In this document: piece by piece, positions 54,701 to 62,249 of the stretch
Numbering within the stretch: the stretch's first letter is position 1
Layout: each line of letters begins with the position of its first letter
DNA from: Candidatus Poribacteria bacterium
GTDB taxonomy: Bacteria > Poribacteria > WGA-4E > WGA-3G
Assembly: GCA_022394755.1 (NCBI GenBank)
Contig: JAGFCA010000015.1
Span: 62,001-126,000, forward strand
Length of the DNA stretch: 64,000 nt
Direction of reading: 5' to 3'
Notes under the pieces: generated by a model
Database searches by the model: none
Seen by the model: the letters and a program-made list of their open reading frames with translations, nothing else
Told to the model about the DNA's origin: nothing
Program-made: the position numbers and the translations under genes

Positions 54701-55690
54701 ACTAAACGTCTTGGAAAGGATGGGGATGTAGTCCTCGGAACTTGCGCATCAAATGCATTGAAACTCTTGAAACATGCTCGTATAACAGGTAACAAATCGT
54801 CCCTTGAAGCTGGGAAGAAGGCAATATCCTATATGGATCGTTTTGTAGTTCCACGAGGAGCACAAGCATGGGAATGTCCGCTTTATGAACCAGATATATT
54901 GGCTGCTGCACATGCGATTGGTGCTTATGTTGAAGCACACGAAGTATTAGGAAATAAATCTTATTTGAAAAAGGCAGAATATTGGGCACAGGTTGGATTA
55001 CTGTTTTTATATCATTGGCATCTACCTGATCGTCCTGGAATGCGCTTTGCATCAATTCCTGTATTCGGAACCACTTTTTATACACATTCTTGGCTGGGTG
55101 TACCTGTCCAATGGAACGGTTTGGTATATGCATATTTTCTCCAAAGACTAAATCAACATTCAAAAAATGAAAATTGGCAGAAAGTCGCTGAAGGTATCAC
55201 CATAAGTGCAATGTATCAACAGTGGGAAGATGGTGAATTGAAAGGAACTTATCCTGATGGGTATTACGGATATTGCACTGAGGGGAAAGGTCCACATCTA
55301 AATCCTGAAGATATTATGGTTAATGTATACACACTACGTGGACTCGACCCCTGTGTGAAAACAGTGATTTCTGGACCTATTCACCTAAGTTCAGGTGCTT
55401 CACCATCGGTAGCAAATACTACACGTAATGGTGAATTTAAGTGGACCTTAAACTATGCTGAAAATGAAGAAAGTTATACTTTGATTACCGGGCATGGACA
55501 AGTTCCATCAGATATTCGCGCACAAGTAGGGGAAACTGATGATGAAAGAGATGACTCAGCTTTTGACATACCACAAGTTGATTCTCTTGAAGAGGTTACA
55601 TCAGGTTGGCGTTATCTACCAGAAAAGGATGCAATCCTGATTAAACAGATACATATAACTGCAGAAATGCAGTTTCTACTCGTAAAATGA
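51725..55690 (+). CDS. Very large protein with acidic N-terminus, CARDB-like and alpha/alpha-toroid-like regions
   Basis: I do not recognise this 1321-residue protein as a named family. Residues about 14-205 are an acidic, low-complexity Glu/Ser/Asp-rich tail with EEE and SDDES repeats. A beta-rich region around 435-535 resembles a CARDB/APHP-type Ig domain (VVAAGEAFEVQCTIKNNGIG...). From about 860 the text is helical with Trp/His/Gly motifs (GFMHTVWDEEARQSRH, EDGSWGFQPTTEQT, AQAWECPLYEPDILAAAHAI), suggesting an alpha/alpha-toroid as in glycoside hydrolases or terpene cyclases. It lacks a convincing signal peptide. It may act with the adjacent GH172 protein on polysaccharide. Confidence 0.6.
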   Translation: MLTFFQHFFIGKMEEENQNDEEVVEQEQQESENSDESIDPDTTQSDDESSNDVSSNDESQPETDSVHSEEIHEDSDDSVDGNHIEEIPDNSQQEHNVIHLEIEDTSDTVVPSELEEVSEIEIVPLGNLSNDDSSDNGEESKIEESQEPVESTDDISETEVLLEPDEPSETEDQTQQEEAELVVEEIPEETIPQIPYSLGKSELLFDFVDMFEESNTSGGEQISANAADTSGGVTKPSLFEHPTPNDTSRITYGLNLPSTSENESLLLHFSIGLRDGVIFDDPEKQPGGVNFSIEVSEEQIFASESHECSWNENSIDITHLSDNYVELTFITQCHVEGNSSYAWALWGNPKLLKLTRNMDAKPEGKPGKQQTQPSEIQCGLAIANLSEDQTTYAEFSRDEFRPVNEIATDIYNQFETEPTELTLYVAQPKLEIVSIGSTAAVVAAGEAFEVQCTIKNNGIGPLGRNSKTRLTINELKLRRGRNAHNLKPLAVGDTATYVWYARGVARQTEQNFSVSLKSRTLQLDERKRGAIQIRPAQPKLEAQVVPDLHTYMEDKHIVLGNKHLRVVLVHNNCQTSTNLGKGNRKKPSHEINQEGYEYIAIYVAKGSTYQQLATTKMIAETTFLSDEKPQDFRFIPDEVQLVGNSHGESIIRITGKHTDSDGVNWTLKLQLILTEDTKRIKVKYNLSTDQDRELLAFRPVEIYAGHKSNREKKTAAIFPGLEFLENDEPSSNIRDAAPPLNNRLVPHPYKITIPVMAVEIQKSVVGVTWNPLHCWDEESQSLSATFASPNWFQQERNHLMGLFLPTIPEWVKENSVTAEKPYSLKPDRPINMDFEIIADGNASILEAISHWTSAYGSPEPLDPPRSDEEELLLSRHGFMHTVWDEEARQSRHCVDWASNNEPGFATLLWYDYLITKSDEVLERVKEIGEKTIADAGPRGLAARGSCHILSGEFPFYYGHIDAALEYYESEIHPIIESQSEDGSWGFQPTTEQTKRLGKDGDVVLGTCASNALKLLKHARITGNKSSLEAGKKAISYMDRFVVPRGAQAWECPLYEPDILAAAHAIGAYVEAHEVLGNKSYLKKAEYWAQVGLLFLYHWHLPDRPGMRFASIPVFGTTFYTHSWLGVPVQWNGLVYAYFLQRLNQHSKNENWQKVAEGITISAMYQQWEDGELKGTYPDGYYGYCTEGKGPHLNPEDIMVNVYTLRGLDPCVKTVISGPIHLSSGASPSVANTTRNGEFKWTLNYAENEESYTLITGHGQVPSDIRAQVGETDDERDDSAFDIPQVDSLEEVTSGWRYLPEKDAILIKQIHITAEMQFLLVK

Positions 55691-55817
55691 TATACAAAAT
55701 CTAATTTGGTTAGTGTTGAAATGTTGAATGTATGCTGAAATGCAATGACATTCTAAAATAACAATAATTCCAAACAATAACTATCGCCCGAACATAAATT
55801 TCGGGTTAGGAGGAATC

Positions 55818-56156
55818 ATGAAAGCGCAAAGACTCGTAGCAACAACAATCTGCTTAGTTATGATATCACTCTGTGTATTCGCTGTTTTTACTACTACAGT
55901 TCGGGCACAAGACGAAGGTGCTGTTGAAGAAGTCTCAATGTTCGACTTAAGAGGCATTACACGGGATATTATATTAGTCGTGATCTTTAGTATTGTCGGT
56001 TTAGTAATTCTTATGGTCGGATATAAGGTTTTTGATATGGCAACACCCTATGATCTCAACAAACAAATTGCAGAAGAGAACAACGTCGCTGCGGGAGTTG
56101 TTGTTGCGGGTGTCATTATCTCACTCGGTATTATCGTAATGGCTGCAATGGGTTAA
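55818..56156 (+). CDS. DUF350-family small membrane protein
   Basis: A 112-residue protein with an N-terminal signal peptide (to about residue 30, TTVRAQ), one membrane helix (about 52-70), the family-like FDMATPYDLNKQIAEENNVA segment and a C-terminal helix (about 91-111, AGVVVAGVIISLGIIVMA). The pattern matches DUF350 (UPF0719), small membrane proteins of unknown function. A TAGGAGGAATC ribosome site precedes the ATG. It appears isolated between the large protein and a dioxygenase. Confidence 0.8.
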   Translation: MKAQRLVATTICLVMISLCVFAVFTTTVRAQDEGAVEEVSMFDLRGITRDIILVVIFSIVGLVILMVGYKVFDMATPYDLNKQIAEENNVAAGVVVAGVIISLGIIVMAAMG

Positions 56157-56252
56157 TAATTCAAACACAACACATGATTATTTTATAGCTGTTAGTTGAC
56201 ATTTATAGGTGGGGGTTCAAACTCCACCTATTTCTGATTATAGGAGATTCTC

Positions 56253-57062
56253 ATGTCTGAAACACGCTATTTGTCTGAACAAGAAGTTAGTTCGGAACAG
56301 ATTCAGGAATGGGTCGAAACATTCAACCGTGATGGATGTCTATTTCTACAGGATGTTCTTACACCTGACCATTGTGCAGAACTTCGAGAGGATTTAGAAT
56401 GGGCACTCAAAAACAATCCTAACGGTCTAAATAGTGGAAATTTCGAATCTACAATGCATCTTAGCCATCGGATGTTTGAACACAGTAAAGCAAACCTAAG
56501 GTTGTTTGACATTGAACCGATTGTATCATTTGCTGAAGCACTAATTCCTGGTGAATGTCATATTATTCACAACAATTCATTCCAAACTCGGCCGGGTGGT
56601 GGAATCACTTCATGGCACCAAGACGACTCACCCCATTATATTGTTACGGATGGGAAACCCCCAACAAATGTACGCCTACCAGTCATGCTATTCACGGCGA
56701 ATTACTACCTAACCGATGTAACTGAAATTGAACATGGTGGAACTGAAGCTATACCTGGGTCGCACTTATTCGGAGCATCACCTCCCAACCCTATAGAGGG
56801 AACTGAATGGGAAGAGAAGATTCAGTACAACCTTGGGAAAGCAGGAAGTGTTATGATGTTCAACAATCAAGTGTGGCATCGGGGTGGACCGAATCAAAGT
56901 CAACGCACTCGATACATTACACAGATTACCTATGCACGTCGTTTGGTAGGACATAAGTACAAACCGTTTATGAATTACGTAATGCCAGAATCAGTCTATA
57001 AGGATGCAAACCCAAGACTACGTAGATTGTTAGGATTTCTCAATAGTGGTGCTTATGGGTAG
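56253..57062 (+). CDS. Phytanoyl-CoA dioxygenase (PhyH) family protein
   Basis: A 269-residue Fe(II)/2-oxoglutarate oxygenase. Predicted iron ligands are H122 and D124 (SWHQDDSPHY) and H209 (NNQVWHRGGPN), with R218 or R220 contacting 2-oxoglutarate. GGTEAIPGSHLFG is the usual family stretch. A TAGGAGATTC ribosome site precedes the ATG. It shares only general family features with the other two PhyH proteins in this window. Such amplification is a known trait of Poribacteria-like genomes; the substrate is unknown. Confidence 0.9.
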   Translation: MSETRYLSEQEVSSEQIQEWVETFNRDGCLFLQDVLTPDHCAELREDLEWALKNNPNGLNSGNFESTMHLSHRMFEHSKANLRLFDIEPIVSFAEALIPGECHIIHNNSFQTRPGGGITSWHQDDSPHYIVTDGKPPTNVRLPVMLFTANYYLTDVTEIEHGGTEAIPGSHLFGASPPNPIEGTEWEEKIQYNLGKAGSVMMFNNQVWHRGGPNQSQRTRYITQITYARRLVGHKYKPFMNYVMPESVYKDANPRLRRLLGFLNSGAYG

Positions 57063-57383
57063 AATCTTCATAATAAAAAATCAATGAGGTGATACAACCT
57101 AATAAACACCTTCCATTTACCAAAGTTTTTATTTTTTTTTACTTGGCAAATTCTTGACAAAAATTTCGAATTTTGATATACATAATAATGAAGATTAATT
57201 TGGTACTTTTGCAGTAAGATCTAGTGCGGTTAGGAAAACTGCACCTACTGGGTTTGGGAAAATTAGAATTACCGATATATTTTCTTAATCTTCATCAAAT
57301 TTTCAATGGATAGTTTTTAAGTCTTATTTTTACGATGTAAACGCTAAATCTGCTATCTTGCATGATCAAATTTGGGGTACAAA

Positions 57384-58193
57384 ATGCTTAGAAATGATTT
57401 AGTTAACCGATGGGTACTCAGTTGTTTCGGCTTTCTCATCCTTTTCGTCTTTGGATGTTTCTTCTGGTACCAGTACGATATGGCGAAATTCCTTAAACGA
57501 GAAATAGAAACGGCAGAGGACATCCGACAATCGAAGTCTGTCAAAAAAGTAAGTGTTATCCAATCAGCAGAACAAACGGACGCATCGCGAACAAAGTTCA
57601 TTGACGATCTTTCTCATTCTATAGATATGCCAGGCATGCTGCCAGATACCAATGAGACTGACGTTTCTGAAAACACCGAAAAACCTCATAATACAGTAAA
57701 TGAGATAGCGTCAGAGTACGTGAATGATGGAGAAGCATCTGATATGCGCGTCTCTGCCTTCGGTCTTGGTCCCTTCCCAGCAGTACCACCGGATTACCCA
57801 AGATCGGTTTTCTGGAATAACCCCTTGTACTCAATTGAAAACCCACTTATTCCAGCAAATAGGCACAAAGACTTGGAGATCATTTCTCGAGTTCTCCTTA
57901 AGTTATGGAAAGAAGGGGAAAGAAATATTTTCGGTGGAACTATTGAAAATGATAAAGTTTATCCTCTTTACCGAAACACTGCGTACGTTAGTTATACGGA
58001 ACGCACATTACCTGATGGTAATGTCTTCCGCTATATCTCAAGAATTAAGGGACGTCAGGAGGTTAAGGATGCTGTCCGTACAGTTCAACATCCTGACTTT
58101 TCAAACATCTTTTTCAAAACACTACCTGACAATATGCGAATCCTTGAGATTGATTCTACTGGAATTAATCCTTATGAATATCTTGGACTATAA
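57384..58193 (+). CDS. Single-pass membrane protein of unknown function
   Basis: A short cytoplasmic start precedes a membrane helix (about 10-30; VLSCFGFLILFVFGCFFWY), a Ser/Thr/Asp-rich linker (about 45-125) and a globular C-terminal domain with PFPAVPPDYPRSVFWNN and VYPLYRNTAYVSYTERTL. I do not recognise a family. I chose the ATG at 57384; the frame opens at a TTG 12 bp earlier. It lies 26 bp before a second small membrane protein, so the two form a likely pair. The 321-bp gap upstream (57063-57383) holds only AT-rich sequence. Confidence 0.65.
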   Translation: MLRNDLVNRWVLSCFGFLILFVFGCFFWYQYDMAKFLKREIETAEDIRQSKSVKKVSVIQSAEQTDASRTKFIDDLSHSIDMPGMLPDTNETDVSENTEKPHNTVNEIASEYVNDGEASDMRVSAFGLGPFPAVPPDYPRSVFWNNPLYSIENPLIPANRHKDLEIISRVLLKLWKEGERNIFGGTIENDKVYPLYRNTAYVSYTERTLPDGNVFRYISRIKGRQEVKDAVRTVQHPDFSNIFFKTLPDNMRILEIDSTGINPYEYLGL

Positions 58194-58219
58194 ACCTTTG
58201 AATAGGAAAGGAACAATTT

Positions 58220-58417
58220 ATGTCTGCAAAAACTTTTTTCACCATATTCGTCTTTACTTGTTTATGTATGGTACTTGTTGTCATTCTCCACCAAACTATC
58301 CGGGCAGACCATGAAGATGAACTACTTAGAGATATGTTTCGTCAGTTTCCTGATATTTCATGGGTTCATTCCGAAGGACTAGCTACCGCGTCAGCTATAG
58401 ATTGCAGAAGGATTTAA
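58220..58417 (+). CDS. Small membrane protein paired with the preceding gene
   Basis: A 65-residue protein with one N-terminal membrane helix (about 5-24) and a short, partly acidic outer tail. A good AGGAAAGGAA ribosome site precedes the ATG, and the start lies 26 bp after the stop of the upstream membrane protein. Both have the same general topology. The frame might be a shortened paralogue or a small subunit; no motif permits a function. Confidence 0.6.
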   Translation: MSAKTFFTIFVFTCLCMVLVVILHQTIRADHEDELLRDMFRQFPDISWVHSEGLATASAIDCRRI

Positions 58418-58456
58418 TACCATTCTTCTTAATCACCTATTCCAAGAGAAGTGGTA

Positions 58457-59506
58457 ATGAAAGCAATTGCGTTCACAGAACAGGGTGAAATTGACGTTTT
58501 ACAGTATCAAGAGGTAGAACAACCTACCCTTGAACCTGATGAAATCCTCATCAAAGTTAAAGCATGTTCTGTCAATTATCTTGATATTCACGCACGACGC
58601 GACCGACCAGAGATAAAGCGGAAACTGGAAGAAACAGGTACACCGCATATACTCGGATCTGACATCGCAGGTGAAATTGCTGAAATATCCGGCAACCATC
58701 CACATCTCAAAATCGGGGATCGTATTCTACTTGCTCCCTGTATTCCATGTGGTGTATGTTCTGATTGTTTGGGTGGATATGAAAACCTGTGCGATACCCA
58801 AGAATTATTAGGGTTTCAAACCAACGGTGGGTATGCAGAGTATGTCAAAGCACCTGCTAAAAACGCTATACCAGTAGCAGACACGTTTTCTTTTACTGAA
58901 GCATCAGCACTGCCGATTGCTTATCTGACAGCATGGCATATGCTCATAACACGAGCACAATTAAACGCTGGAGATGATATTTTGATACTCGGTTCTGGAG
59001 GCAGTGTTGGTAGTGCTGGATTACAGATAGCAAAACTCGTTGGTGCACGTATCTTCGCTACTGCAAGTACAGATGAAAAATTAGAGCGGGCAAGACAGCA
59101 TGGTGCTGATATTACAATTAACTACAAAGATGTGGATTTTTCTGAAGTAATACTTGAGGAGACAAATGGTCGTGGTGTGGATGTTGTGTTAGAGCATGTA
59201 GGTGCTGCTACATGGGAAAAAAGTATCGGCAGTCTTGCAAAAAATGGAAGGCTTGTGTCATGTGGCGTAACAACAGGGAATATTGGTGAAATCAACATCC
59301 GTAAAATGTATCAAAAGCAACTCACACTTATGGGATCGGCATTAGGAACTCCTGCCGAACTCCGAACACTTGTCCGCCTTGCTGAACAACAAAAATTAAT
59401 TCCAATCATTGATTCAACACTACCCCTAAAGCAAGCTGCAGATGCACACCAATTACTGGAATCGCGTAGGAATTTTGGGAAGGTCTGTCTTATACCTGAA
59501 GGGTAG
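58457..59506 (+). CDS. Zinc-binding dehydrogenase (MDR superfamily, quinone/alcohol dehydrogenase-like)
   Basis: A 349-residue NAD(P)-dependent enzyme of the medium-chain family. The structural zinc lobe is intact (CIPCGVCSDCLGGYENLC, four cysteines), unlike the dehydrogenase at 5231. The Rossmann motif is GSGGSVGSAGLQIAK. The catalytic-zinc positions are not canonical: CSVNYLDIHARR replaces the usual CG(S/T)D stretch and GSDIAG replaces GHE, so it may act without catalytic zinc like quinone oxidoreductases. I use the ATG at 58457; GTG at 58451 is an alternative. Its 3' end overlaps the convergent dioxygenase gene by 17 bp. Confidence 0.88.
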   Translation: MKAIAFTEQGEIDVLQYQEVEQPTLEPDEILIKVKACSVNYLDIHARRDRPEIKRKLEETGTPHILGSDIAGEIAEISGNHPHLKIGDRILLAPCIPCGVCSDCLGGYENLCDTQELLGFQTNGGYAEYVKAPAKNAIPVADTFSFTEASALPIAYLTAWHMLITRAQLNAGDDILILGSGGSVGSAGLQIAKLVGARIFATASTDEKLERARQHGADITINYKDVDFSEVILEETNGRGVDVVLEHVGAATWEKSIGSLAKNGRLVSCGVTTGNIGEINIRKMYQKQLTLMGSALGTPAELRTLVRLAEQQKLIPIIDSTLPLKQAADAHQLLESRRNFGKVCLIPEG

Positions 59507-60401
59507 ATGAACCACCGAGTGGTGTTTGCGAATACACAGCGTTTTCACCAAACTGTTCAATCAACCATCCACGCAAAGGCACATCGTCATCCGAAGGAAC
59601 ATATCGTCCATTATTCTTCACAGCATCCCCAAGTAATTGCCTCCGAATTGGATCACTTCTTTCAAATAGGTGTTCAACTACCATATCGTCTTTCGGACGA
59701 ATCCACCTGTAACCATATCCGTAGAACAATGCCTTCCGTGTAATATCAGATGTATTTGGACTCCGCGAATGCCAAAGTCTTCTATCAAAAAGAACAGCAG
59801 TTCCTGGTTCTACACAGACTGGTATAGCGTCATCAGGTATATCTGAAGCAGTTTTTTCGCGGGGATCACGACTGATTTCTGATTCTGGAATAGGTTCATC
59901 AGAATAGTGGCTACCGGGACGGATATAGAAATTACCGCGTCCGGGTTCAGAAACATCTGTAAGGAAATATGCCACCTTCATAGATAGACGTGGACGCGGA
60001 TGTGTTTCCATTTCAATATTTACACGACCACTGTCTTGATGCCATTCCAACCACCCATCTCCATCATGTGCATCCTCTGGAGCAGGTGGTTTGACATGTA
60101 GATGTGCATGGTAAAGATAGATATTCCAACCCAGAATGCCCCACACTTTCGGTAATGTTGTAGGATGATCAACAAGATCTAAGAACGCATCATCCTTTCC
60201 TATGAAATTAGAATAACCCCAATGAGTCTGAGGGTTAGCTTTACCAGTAGCAATCGCATCATCATACAGTTTATCCACTGCATCTAATAATCGATCCCTC
60301 AAATCAGAAGAAAGAGCATTTGGGATGTAAAGGTATCCCTGTTTTTCAAAATGTTCTCTTTCTTCCTTTGTTATTAGGTAATTAAGACAATTTTTGTTCA
60401 T
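59490..60401 (-). CDS. Phytanoyl-CoA dioxygenase (PhyH) family protein
   Basis: A 303-residue Fe(II)/2-oxoglutarate oxygenase, the third PhyH protein in the window. Predicted iron ligands are H121 and D123 (EWHQDSGRVN) and H211 (RRLWHSRSPN), with R222 (TRKALFYG) for 2-oxoglutarate. I chose the ATG at 60401, because homology starts at LITKEEREHFEKQGYLYIP. The open frame extends 126 bp further to a GTG inside the Uma2 gene, but that extension looks unrelated to the family. Its 3' end overlaps the convergent dehydrogenase gene by 17 bp. Confidence 0.88.
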   Translation of the reverse strand: MNKNCLNYLITKEEREHFEKQGYLYIPNALSSDLRDRLLDAVDKLYDDAIATGKANPQTHWGYSNFIGKDDAFLDLVDHPTTLPKVWGILGWNIYLYHAHLHVKPPAPEDAHDGDGWLEWHQDSGRVNIEMETHPRPRLSMKVAYFLTDVSEPGRGNFYIRPGSHYSDEPIPESEISRDPREKTASDIPDDAIPVCVEPGTAVLFDRRLWHSRSPNTSDITRKALFYGYGYRWIRPKDDMVVEHLFERSDPIRRQLLGDAVKNNGRYVPSDDDVPLRGWLIEQFGENAVYSQTPLGGSSTLQV

Positions 60402-60489
60402 AATTCTATGACTTTGAATCTCAATAATATTCTTCCACCTGTAGGACTGAATTTGATATTCAACTTCTGATCTACTGGCATTTTCTCTA

Positions 60490-61332
60490 TTATGGTGTAT
60501 CGTTTTGTTCGTTAGCAAGTTGGCCACGAAGTTTTTCTATCTCAATTTCCAGTTCGCGCCGACGTTCAACTTCTCTTGCTGCGATCATTTCCGCCTCCTG
60601 TCTACGTTCTGCCTCAGATGCTGCCATCGCTTCCGCTTCCTCTCGTAGGTGTTTTTCTTCTTGTCGAAGGTGTGCTTCTTCCGTAAATGTTGTTATCGGA
60701 GTTCCATCAGGTAAATACGGACGCAAGAGTCTTACATCTGTTATCGGGTCATCTTTCCACCGAAACCAGAGATTTAACGCTTCACTGAATAAGCCTCCTT
60801 CAACATCCGGCACAATCTCAATAATGTTACCAGAGGAACTACGCTGCCACCCCCGAAACTCCGCTGGCTTTTCAAGTTCCGGCTGATGGATATAATATTC
60901 TTGAATACCTATATCATTTAAATACAACGCTACTTTATCATCCCGATCCCTATCCGCTGTGGAATCAGAAAGAAACTCAAAGATCGCTACAGGGGCTGCG
61001 CCCTCTGCCCACGTATAGAAACTACGACGTTCTGGAACTTTATTAACACCAAAAACAACATAAATATCGGGAGCAACGAACTTTGTTATGTCTCCTTCGC
61101 TATAATAGATAAAACTGTCAACACCTATGTATATCTGTTCATTGATAGAAAAATATCTTGAGAGTTGGTCATAAAAGGTATTAATCTGTATACCATGAAA
61201 CCCAGTTGCTGCCATCGGTTCATCGTCCTCACAAGGATAACCTTCAATATAGGTCGTCGGCTTACCACTTGCCCTTGGAAAGTCGGGTATGTATTTTTTT
61301 TGTTTGAGTGTATAGTCGTGAATGGTATCCAT
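60490..61332 (-). CDS. Uma2-family (DUF820) PD-(D/E)XK nuclease-like protein with coiled-coil tail
   Basis: A 280-residue protein. The Uma2 core shows VAPDIYVVFGV (the PD of the nuclease fold) and VAIFEFLSDSTADRDRDDKVALY (the E...D...K part), near residues 90-140. From about residue 212 a highly charged coiled coil follows (EEAHLRQEEKHLREEAEAMA, AAREVERRRELEIEIEKLR). The function of Uma2 proteins is not established. They are abundant in cyanobacteria, Planctomycetes and similar phyla, and often mobile. It overlaps the longest possible dioxygenase frame by 38 bp. Confidence 0.85.
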   Translation of the reverse strand: MDTIHDYTLKQKKYIPDFPRASGKPTTYIEGYPCEDDEPMAATGFHGIQINTFYDQLSRYFSINEQIYIGVDSFIYYSEGDITKFVAPDIYVVFGVNKVPERRSFYTWAEGAAPVAIFEFLSDSTADRDRDDKVALYLNDIGIQEYYIHQPELEKPAEFRGWQRSSSGNIIEIVPDVEGGLFSEALNLWFRWKDDPITDVRLLRPYLPDGTPITTFTEEAHLRQEEKHLREEAEAMAASEAERRQEAEMIAAREVERRRELEIEIEKLRGQLANEQNDTP

Positions 61333-61361
61333 GATTTACTCCTGTGTGTATTGGTAGGAAA

Positions 61362-62192
61362 TCACCCATCACTTTTCATAGAACGATTTGGTTGGCTAAA
61401 ACCGATGCCGCGTTTAGAGGATTCGATAAAATTAAGAAGGTATTCTACTTCGGGAACTATCTGGACTTCTTCCTTAACTCTTGTAACAGCATGTTTCAAT
61501 GGTAAACCGGAACGGAATAAAATACGGAAGGCTTTTTTGAGAACTTCAAATGTTTCAGTTGATAATTTTGCTAACGGATTAATACGGGAGGTTCTAATTC
61601 CAAGACGATTAAGATCACGTACACGGGCAGGTTGACCTGCAGACAATGCAAACGGGGGTATGTCCTGAACGATTTTTGAGCACCCACCTGCCATCGCCAT
61701 TTTACCGACTCTCACAAATTGGTGTAGTGCGGCATACGCACCAAGACGAACATCATCTTCAATGATTACATGCCCTGCCAAAGTAGCGAAATTCGCCATT
61801 ATGGTTCGATTCCCAATAATAGCGTCATGTGCAATATTTACCCAATTCATAAACAGGTTATCATCACCAATTACAGTTTCTTCATCCTCAAAAGTTGCAC
61901 GAGAAATAGAAACGTATTCACGTATAACATTACGGTCCCCAATACGCACAAAACTTCGACAACCATTATACTTTAGGTCTTTTGGCGGGTTACCGAGTGA
62001 AGCACCAAAGTAGACTTCGCAATCTTCACCAATTTTCGTCCATTTATCAATCTGAACATGCGGACCAATGTTAGTATTTGACCCAATTTCAACATAGTCC
62101 TCAACTATAGTATAAGGTCCAATGGATACACCATCACCTAATTCCGCTTTTGGTGAAATAATCGCTGTTGGGTGAATGTTATTCGATGTCAA
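61362..62192 (-). CDS. lpxA: UDP-N-acetylglucosamine O-acyltransferase
   Basis: First enzyme of lipid A synthesis: transfers a 3-hydroxyacyl chain from ACP to UDP-GlcNAc. The 276-residue protein begins with hexapeptide repeats forming a left-handed beta-helix (IHPTAIISPKAELGDGVSIG) and ends in the C-terminal helical domain. The catalytic histidine is H122 (NWVNIAHDAIIG). The NPPKDLKYNG segment is characteristic of LpxA. It lies 57 bp after the lpxC/fabZ gene on the same strand, so three lipid A activities are grouped here. Confidence 0.96.
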   Translation of the reverse strand: MTSNNIHPTAIISPKAELGDGVSIGPYTIVEDYVEIGSNTNIGPHVQIDKWTKIGEDCEVYFGASLGNPPKDLKYNGCRSFVRIGDRNVIREYVSISRATFEDEETVIGDDNLFMNWVNIAHDAIIGNRTIMANFATLAGHVIIEDDVRLGAYAALHQFVRVGKMAMAGGCSKIVQDIPPFALSAGQPARVRDLNRLGIRTSRINPLAKLSTETFEVLKKAFRILFRSGLPLKHAVTRVKEEVQIVPEVEYLLNFIESSKRGIGFSQPNRSMKSDG

Positions 62193-62249
62193 AAGTTGCC
62201 TCTGCTTTTTAAAATTAATTCATACGAGTAAAGTGTAATCTTGAAGAAT

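Noticed and set aside
60402..60527. N-terminal extension of the third PhyH protein
   Set aside because: It starts at a GTG inside the Uma2 gene and has no resemblance to the family, whose homology begins after the ATG at 60401.
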